From contig NC_065570.1 of the NCBI RefSeq assembly GCF_937616625.2, positions 52,753,665 to 52,817,664 of the forward strand: 64,000 nucleotides of DNA. The letters are read 5' to 3'. The notes beneath the pieces were generated by a model. That model had not been told where the DNA came from, ran no database searches, and saw nothing but the letters and a program-made list of their open reading frames with translations. This stretch comes from Mercurialis annua. Taxonomy: Eukaryota; Streptophyta; Magnoliopsida; Malpighiales; Euphorbiaceae. This document shows positions 56,160 to 64,000 of the stretch, in pieces (positions within the stretch are counted from its first letter, which is position 1; each line of letters begins with the position of its first letter). Position numbers and translations under genes: made by a program.

Positions 56160-59100
56160 CTACATATATTGTGCCAGCCATTGTTTACACATATCAAGCA
56201 CTGGTAGCGCATTTGCATGCAACGCCTGCAACATAGAGAAATAATATCGCAATTCTTAATTTTCTAATCTGCATGTCTAATCTTTTTTTCCTTTAATTTT
56301 CTAACTGTACCTTATGTTTCAATTCATTCTGCAAATTTAAGGTCATACTTTTCAACTCATTTAATGCAGCAGAAACTCAAGTCAACAAGAACACTAACCT
56401 GATGAGCTACATATTGAACATCAGCCACACTTCCACTTCGCGAAGCTATCTGAAATGCACTTTTTAGGCGTCCGCAGACAACACAGGCCAGCACTTTCCT
56501 GCACAGACAGAACAAAAAGAAGAATAAGCCTTCATTGCATCATGTAATTATTGGAAGAACAGCATATAGTTGAGCAAATTGAAGAACAAAGTAAATTCTA
56601 TATGTTACACAGTAAATTACTAAAAAGAACCCGTGGTTTAGCTTAAGATGCACTTGCTGTCTCACCACCAGTTAATTTGTTTCTTGTACTACCAGCGGTG
56701 AAAAGTGAGTTTGCGAGATGTTCAGGAAGTAAATGGAATCAGATTTTTTAATTTTATATATCACAGTACATAAATAGAAAAAACTGTAACAAAAATTCTG
56801 GTTGCATATCATCCTCAAACATTAATTACTGCTTTGGATGTTCAAGACAAAAGTTAAAATGACATTTAGTTGTTTCTGGTGAGAAGAGTTTTTTTTCTTT
56901 TTCTTTATTGGAAGCAAAATTTATAGGCAAGTTCTCCCTCCTCTTTTAACAATCTAGTGAAACAAACATAAAAAACAAAAGAGATAATAATGCCATGATA
57001 TTACGAATTGCAGCTAAGTGCAAGGACGCGCAGCAAAGTCTAAAAATTGCCTACTTTCATGCATAAAACAGAAGACTCGGAACGTTATTTACATAAGTCC
57101 CTCACGATCTCCAAGAGAGCATTGCCTATTCATGCGCATTTTATATCAGCAAACTTACTTATTTTCCTCATCGGTCTAAGGTCAACACAAGCATATATGT
57201 AAACTAATTACCTGTGACTGCTTGTTAACATGTCGATGAGACGGTCAGGGCGTTCTTTATGTTTATTTGCATATACATTTATTGCAGCCCCCAAGACCTA
57301 CACAAAAACAATTAGATTTTATCAAACAAAAGATTTCTATGTTTGAAAGTATGGGAAAGGTAATAAAAGGACTACATGAGAAAAATTCAAGCATCACAAA
57401 CTGTTCATAGGCATGACTTGATGAACATTTGATACAAAGAAAAACCCTTAAACCCGTTATTGTATCATTTATAACTTATCTTCTTCTGATTAATCAAGCA
57501 AAATGGTGATCAAAGTCCAAGATGAAAAAAAACTCACTGTTCTTTGATCTTTATCTAATCTCAAAAATAGCAATAACAACATTTCTTACAAACATTTGAA
57601 TAGTGATTGCATCCCCTAATATCAATTACTTTGAGGCACATGGAAATAAGATGAGGTTGCCTAAATATAACAATTCATAACATGAACTTACATAAACTCG
57701 AATGAAAATTTTACCTTTCTCTACATTTCCACTAAAACTTTACCACCTCCACTATTGTTTAAGAAATTTAGATTTTTTCGGGCGGGCACAAGAAGAGATT
57801 AAGTTCAAGATTGCACATTAAAATTTCACATGATATGTGAGTTCGAAATGCCTAAGGAAAGAAGTAATCTTCAATATCCTCTTTGATATTTGGCGAAAGA
57901 TTTTTTATTTCCTACCCATTAGCAAGCCTAAACTCTCGAGCAATTTTAACTACATATCCTACAATTATAAATATTCAATTTAAACCCAAGCCAGAACTTT
58001 TATTTGGTTAAAGATTTGATAATATGATAAATAATCAGATTATAGGTACAGGCTCGCCCAACAGTTTCATCTTTTGGGTTCATTAGTTATTTGACATAGT
58101 ATCATAGCTTCTATGATCGAAAGATCTAGAATTGAACTTTGAACCCAATTTGGTTAATAAAATATCGAGCACAAAGTAATGTTGACCAGTACTTGTTCAC
58201 ACTTCAAACCCAATGGCATTTGCATGCATGGGGGTGTGGGACATAATAAAATTGTTGTTCACACTTCAAACCCAATGGCATCCGTGTGCGTAGGTGTGTG
58301 GGACATAATAAAATTATAATTGGAGCTTCACCTAACAAATTAAACTTTTGGGTTGACTGGTTACTTGACAGACAACATTTTGTGAAGTTATTTTACTATT
58401 TTCATTCATCCCATGCCATTCAAACATCTCTATACCTACCATTACCAACCAAATTTGGGGGCTTGCAGAAAATGAACTGCACCAAAACTGTAAGAATGGT
58501 TCGGTCATTGACAGAATATAATTTGGTCCGGTTTGTGTTCCTAAAAATATCGGGGTTTTTTCAGTTCGGTTTGGATAATTTAAAAACCAAAATAAAAGAA
58601 AATCTGAACAAATTAAAAAATATATATTTTTACATCATAAATATATGTATGTATATTACATTAATAATTATTCATAAATAAATACGAATTATGTCTCTAT
58701 ATCCATAGTATATTTTCCAATATAGAAATCTTTATGTAATAAATATCTTATTTCTAGTAAAATTATTATCTAATTTTTTAAATATAGTAACATTCATATT
58801 TAATTCATGAATTAATTTATATTTTTATTGTAGAGGTCAAATTATAAATTATTTGTTTATACAATATGAATGAATTATTGTCTTTCAAAAATTATAATTA
58901 GAAAACAATTTATAATTTAATTTATTTAGCAATTATAATTTATAATCTCAAATTTAATTTGTATTCCTTAATTATAGCTAACAAATAAGTTAACAAATTA
59001 TATTCAATAGAAATATATAAATTTTTCTTAAATTGTAATTTTTAAGGCTTAAATTAATATAAAAAAAATTCATAACAGTAAAAACTAATTGTTTTTAACC

Positions 59101-59605
59101 AAACCGACTAAAAAAATCGGTTTGAATTATATTTCGGTCCGTTTTGATTTGTATATTTAATAAAATTTGGTTTGATCGGTTTTGGCCGATTTCAAACCAA
59201 ACCGACCGATGCACAACCCTACCTTAACCAAAATGCACCCCGCAAAAGATACAATACATTATTCCCCCTTGCATGTTATAAGGAATAGGATCAACTATAT
59301 TACCTGATCCCAATCATCATCATCTATAGTTCCCTTTATGTTTCTGAAAAACTCTGTTAATTGGCCACCCTTTTTCCTTTCAGCTAGTGATGCAGCAACA
59401 CCAGCATATATGTCAACGGCTGCAACATGCAAGAAGAACCACATTAAATGCACACTTCTGGAGTTATCTTACATATTAACTACTAAGTGGGTAGCTAAAA
59501 AAAAGCCATCGACTATGGTTACCAGGAAGATTAAATTCGTAAATGACTTGGAAAGCCAAATCAAAGTTCTTTTCCACGAGTCTCTCTGCTATTTCACACC
59601 TTCTC
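56160..59605 (-). CDS. ZFYVE26/spastizin-like protein (C-terminal 149 residues)
   Basis: The last five exons are in the window: 59523-59605, 59304-59419, 57212-57297, 56399-56498 and 56160-56225. They join in frame and end at TAG (56160-56162). The protein reads RRCEIAERLVEKNFDLAFQV, then VDIYAGVAASLAERKKG, DDDDWDQVLGAAINVYANK, KVLACVVCGRLKSAFQIA and ends LPVLDMCKQWLAQYM. This aligns with the C-terminus of animal ZFYVE26 (the IAF-VL-F, AR-LVEKEK, KVRAYLICCKLRSAYLIA and CAQWL segments), which works with spatacsin and AP-5 in late endosome and lysosome reformation. The FYVE finger and the rest of this very large protein would lie to the right, beyond the copia element. The role in plants is inferred from the animal family. 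Confidence 0.85.
57298..59303 (-). other. Intron of the ZFYVE26-like gene with repeat content
   Basis: A 2.0 kb intron. It contains a duplicated ACACTTCAAACCCAATGGCA stretch (about 58199 and 58260) and, at 58480-59220, a CGGTTTGG-type repeat ending ACCGACCGATGCACAACCCTA, like those at 11450 and 41340. Confidence 0.7.
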
Positions 59606-59877
59606 CTGTAACCAACAACCATAGCAGATTGCATTGTCTCATCATTATGCAAGCCAGAAGAAAAAAAATAGAAGCAAGCACAAGTACATTCTAATTAAAG
59701 CCTTGAACAATCATGGGCCTAATACTAAACCATCTTTCTACCATGAAGTTTCACATCATTCGTGTTATAAAATCAATTCCAATAATCCATATACAAATGT
59801 CTCCAGCAGGTTTCTTCATCCTTTACTTTTACGACACTTTCTTGGCCTTCTTGCATAATATACATATCAGATTGGTT

Positions 59878-60107
59878 TGAATTATCTTCTCAAGGGAGAA
59901 GGTATTCTCATTATATAGATAAATAATGTCAACTATTACAGCTAATTACAGGAGAGATTACAGGGAGCTATATATGGCTAGCTAATATACATTGAGTGAT
60001 CCTAGGGAGTTTTATTTGGTAAGCTAAATCTCTTCTAATTTTATGAGAATATATACAGCTATAATATATTACAGCTATAATTAAAAGATTATTGCCTTCT
60101 ATTGACA
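59878..60107 (-). mobile_element. 3' LTR of the Ty1/copia element
   Basis: On the minus strand it starts TGTCAATAGAAGGC right after a polypurine tract (GAGGGGGGA, about 60108-60116) and ends near ATAATTCA. It contains CTATATAATGAG (about 59905-59917), a likely LTR TATA box. The length is about 230 bases. The outer end is placed by the TG...CA rule; the other LTR, needed to confirm it, is outside the window. Confidence 0.75.
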
Positions 60108-63100
60108 TCCCCCCTCAAATTGATGCGGGTTATCCACAAGCATCAATTTGTTGGTAAGAAAATTATGCCGTTGGCGTGTCATAGCCTTGGTGAAAATATC
60201 TGCCACTTGAAGATTGCTAGGCACATGGGGAAGAGAAATCGTTCGAGTCTCAAATGCCTCACGAATGAAGTGGCAATCAACTTCAATATGTTTAGTGCGT
60301 TCATGGAAGATGGGGTTGGCAGAAATGTGAATTGCACTAGTATTATCCGCATGAAGAGGAGTAGGACCAGATGAAGAAAAACCAAGTTCAGCCAATATCC
60401 CACGAAGCCAATGTATCTCGGCACAAGCTTGAGACATGGCCCTATATTCAGACTCGGTAGAAGACTTAGAAACACGGTCTTGTTTCTTACTTTTCCAGGA
60501 AATAAGGGCCTGACCAAGAAACATACACCAGCCCGTAGTAGAGCGTCTAGTATCACTGCATCCGGCATAATCTGCATCACTGTATGCTTCAAGATCAAGG
60601 GAATTGCCCGAAGGATAGAAAAGTCTTCGCAAAATTGTACCTTTCACATAGCGAATGATACGTTGTACAGCAGCCATATGTAAGTGTCTAGGAGAAGCCA
60701 TGAACTGACTAACCTGCTGGACAGCATAAGATATATCAGGTCTAGTGATTGTAAGGTACACTAAGCTGCCAACAAGAGTACGATAGCGTGCAGGGTCCGA
60801 TAACAAGTCGCCCTCTTCTTTGCGCAGCTTGAGATTAAGTTCCATGGGAGTATCAAGGGGAGTAGAGTCTTGAAGACCAGCAACAGCCACCAAGTCTTGA
60901 GCGTACTTGTGTTGTGAGAGAAAAATACCATGTGAACCAGCCACAACTTCAAGGCCAAGAAAATACGTGAGAGAGCCTAGATCCTTCATGTGAAAAGAAT
61001 CTTGTAAATGTTGCTTTAATTGAGAGATTAAATCTGAATCAGTACCCGTAATAATTATGTCATCAACATATATTAAGAGAATGACAATACCAAACTCAGT
61101 TTTGCGAAGAAACAGAGAAGCATCATACTTGCTTTTGACAAAGGCAAACTTGAGCAAAGTACATGCAAATTTCTCATACCATGCACGAGGAGCTTGCTTG
61201 AGACCATATAAGGAGCGGCGCAGTTTACAAACAGCAGTAGTAGGAGTAGAAAATAAACCAGCAGGTGGGCGCATGTAAACTTCTTCTTTGAGATCTCCGT
61301 GAAGAAATGCATTCTTCACATCCATCTGGTGTAAATTCCAACTCTGAGAGGCAGCAATAGCCAAAATTGTGCGGATAGTAGTCATTTTGGCTACCGGAGC
61401 AAAAGTCTCCTCATAATTAACTCCATATTCTTGGTTGTTACCAAGAGCTACTAAACGAGCCTTGTACCTGTCCAAGCTACCATCGGCCTTGACCTTAATA
61501 GAGTAAACCCACTTACACCCAAGTGGAGTCACGCCGGTAGGACAATCCACCATTTCCCAAGTCTTATTAGCTTCTAGAGCAGATAATTCTTCTTGCATTG
61601 CTTGCTGCCAACAGTGCTCCTTTACTGCCTGTGCATAACCAGTTGGAATAGAAACAGAAGCTATAGTAGCTGAAAGAGCAGCAGTAGAATTACCTGCCAT
61701 AGGTGTCGAAAAACCATAACGGTCAGGAGGACCAGTAGCTCTAGAAGAGCGACGTAAGGGAGCAGATGACTGGGCAGAAGCGGAAGGGGGCAGCACTTGA
61801 GTGATTGCAGGTTTAGGAGGTCTTCGTTGATATACTATTCCTGGCTTGAACCTTGCAACCTGATCACTATTAGAAGTATCATCAAAATAAGGTAAGAAAG
61901 CAAGTGAAGGCTGAGGTGACATAGACATAGGGAAGAACCATTGATTTTCAAAAAAAATTACGTTCCTTGAAACACGAACTCGATTTGAGTTTGGGTCATA
62001 GCATAAATAACCTTTTTGAGTGCTGCTATACCCTAAGAAGGCACATCGAATAGACTGAGCAGAAAGCTTATTTCTGTCCGGTGGCGGAAGATGCATAAAA
62101 CAAACACATCCAAATGTATGAAGATTTTTATAGTCAGGATGGTGATGATAAAGTCTGAAATATGGGGATTGAAAATCCAAAATTTGTGAAGGAAGTCTGT
62201 TTATAAGAAAAGTCGCTGTAGTGAGTGCTTCGACCCAAAACTTAGAAGGAACAGCCGACTCAATTAGCAAAGTCCTAACAACATCTAAGAGGTGACGATT
62301 CTTCCTTTCAGCTACGCCGTTTTGTTGCGGAGTATATGGACAAGAACGCTGAGAGATAATCCCTTTAGATTGTAAAAAAGATTGAAACTCGTGAGACATA
62401 TATTCTCCACCCGAGTCGGATCGAAGAATTTTAACGAGAGCTGAAAATTGAGTGTCAACAAGAGCTAAAAACAATTTGAACATAGAAAACACTTCTGATT
62501 TATGACGCAAGAAATAAACCCATGTAAATTTGCTATAATCGTCAATAAAAGTTACAAAGTATTTGTATTGGGCATGAGAAATGGTAGGACTAATACCCCA
62601 TACATCACTATGAATTATCTCAAAGCTATGTGTTGCCCTATGTCCTTCAGAAGGAAAAGGTAAAGTCTTACTTTTACCAAGTCTACAAGTAGCACATTCA
62701 GGAAACTCAATTGAAGAAAGATGCTTTTTATTATTCAATAAACCAGATTTTAACAAGTAAGATAGAACCCTAGAATTAGGATGACCCAAACGCTTATGCC
62801 AAACTTCATTTGACACTTTAGACTCATTGCAAAGTAAGGATAGAATAGAGGAAGAAGTTAAGCTGCAAGGAATAGGGAGTTGCAAAGAAAAGAGACGGCC
62901 GTGCTTAGGCCCCTTCGCTATCACCTGCCCTGAAATCTGATCCTGCACAATACAGCCATTATGAGAAAAATGAACATCACAATTCTGTTCTACAAGCTGC
63001 CCAACAGATGCTAAATTGACGGAGAGATCAGGTGATACAAAAACATTGTTAAAGGAGGAAGATACATCACCAATTGCCGCAATGGGTAAATCACTACCAT

Positions 63101-63998
63101 TAGCTGTTTGAATATGTGAGGAGCCATAATACTTTCTGATATTACTTAACCCATTAAAAGAATTAGTCATATGATTAGAGGCACCTGAATCTAAGATCCA
63201 AGTAGATAAAGAATGGGTACCTTGAAGGCCAAGCGCTGAAAATGCACTCACAATCATTTCTTGCACAGACTCTCGAGTTAAAGAAGGTGCCGAAGTAGGA
63301 GTTGCAGCAATAGCAGTAGGGGCAGCAGTAATGTCAGCAGGGGCAGTAACACAATAGGCCTTATTAGTGCGGGGTGGACGAGTAGGACACTCCTTAATGA
63401 TGTGCCCGGACTGCTTGCAATAGTTGCAAAATTTTTGAAGACAGTTAGGGGCAATATGACCATATTTCTTACAGCTGTAACACTGTATGGTACTCATGTC
63501 ACGACCCTTCCCCTTACCATACACTGCATAAGCAACTGAGACAGAATTAGACGCAACACGAGCTTGCTCCATGATATTCTGAGTATTGATACGTTGTTCC
63601 TCACGCAAAAGTTCTCCAAAACATGTCTCCAAAGTGGGAACGGGATCCCTATTCACCAAAGAGGCACGGACAGCTTCAAATTCAGGCCGCAACTTCATCA
63701 AAAATTGGTCTCTTTGGCTGGTTTTATGGACTTGTTGTACAGCCATCAACCCTTCTCCTGAGACCTTGGCTGTAACAAGATCCGAATAATCATTCCACAA
63801 GGTGAGGAAACCAGAATAATAGTCTTGAACGGATAGATCTCCTTGGTTATAATTTGCGATGTTTAACTCGAGCTGGAAGCGTCTAGCATTGTTGTCTTGA
63901 TCATACACTTGCTTGAGATAGTCCCACATAGTCTTTGCAGACCTATGTGGACGTAAAGAAAGAATGAAATGTGGTTCCACGGAACCAAGAATCCATGA
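60099..63998 (-). mobile_element. Ty1/copia gag-pol polyprotein, N-terminus beyond window
   Basis: One frame open for about 1300 codons, reaching the right edge without a stop, so the gag start lies outside. Order in visible residues: gag core; two CCHC zinc knuckles (about 167-180 and 185-198, both CX2CX4HX4C); protease with DSGAS (about 265); GAG-pre-integrase HKRLGH; integrase with HSD, DDYS and the PQQNGVAERKNR end; reverse transcriptase with YVDDIIITG; RNase H with SDADYAGC, STESEY and ADNTSAI; end at TAG-type stop 60099-60101. The order integrase before RT defines copia. No frameshift or stop is visible and the catalytic motifs are present, so the insertion is probably recent. It lies in the same orientation as the ZFYVE26-like gene. 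Confidence 0.95.
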
Positions 63999-64000
63999 CA

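Overview
This is plant nuclear DNA, almost certainly from a eudicot. It is AT-rich, its genes have many GT-AG introns and plant-specific families, and its intergenic space is crowded with old transposable elements. The species cannot be named from the sequence alone.

Genes, left to right: (1) 518-2337, plus strand, the last three exons of a SWIM zinc-finger protein related to MULE transposases. (2) 4836-6374, minus, a single-exon leucine-rich-repeat extensin (LRX) cell-wall protein. (3) 15327-17987, plus, a ten-exon CHY/CTCHY/RING-H2 zinc-finger E3 ligase with an upstream TATA box and a probable 2.5 kb leader intron. (4) 22618-23908, minus, a two-exon FCS-like zinc-finger (FLZ) protein with a leader intron. 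(5) 36966-37837, plus, a three-exon gene for a 95-residue helical protein of unknown function. (6) 38106-47941, minus, a complete 13-exon Shaker-type potassium channel subunit of the KAT3/KC1 type (631 residues). (7) 56160-59605, minus, the last five exons of a ZFYVE26/spastizin-like protein. (8) 59878 to the right edge, minus, the 3' LTR and uninterrupted pol region of a Ty1/copia element, apparently inside an intron of gene 7.

The rest is mostly transposon sequence. Mutator-like (MULE) non-autonomous elements dominate. Five have perfect 9-10 bp target-site duplications that I could find by eye: 18809-19477, with 18951-19236 nested in it; 35147-35346; 41586-41919; 42138-43569; and 45101-46687. 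Two more have 8/9 matches. There are also LINE fragments, two tRNA-derived SINEs, CACTA-type ends, a possible Helitron end, LTR fragments and several foldback elements. The stretch from 48.9 to 55 kb is a pile-up of mobile DNA with two long low-complexity arrays.

The most notable structure is in the potassium channel gene. Its intron 5 carries a 1432 bp Pack-MULE (perfect 9 bp TSD, arms of about 460 bp). The loop holds two exons and the intervening intron of a different potassium gene, a KUP/HAK/KT transporter, in the same orientation as the channel. Intron 2 of the same gene carries a 1587 bp MULE foldback, also with a perfect 9 bp TSD. The channel coding sequence remains intact, so its pre-mRNA should contain two very long hairpins plus foreign transporter exons with splice sites.
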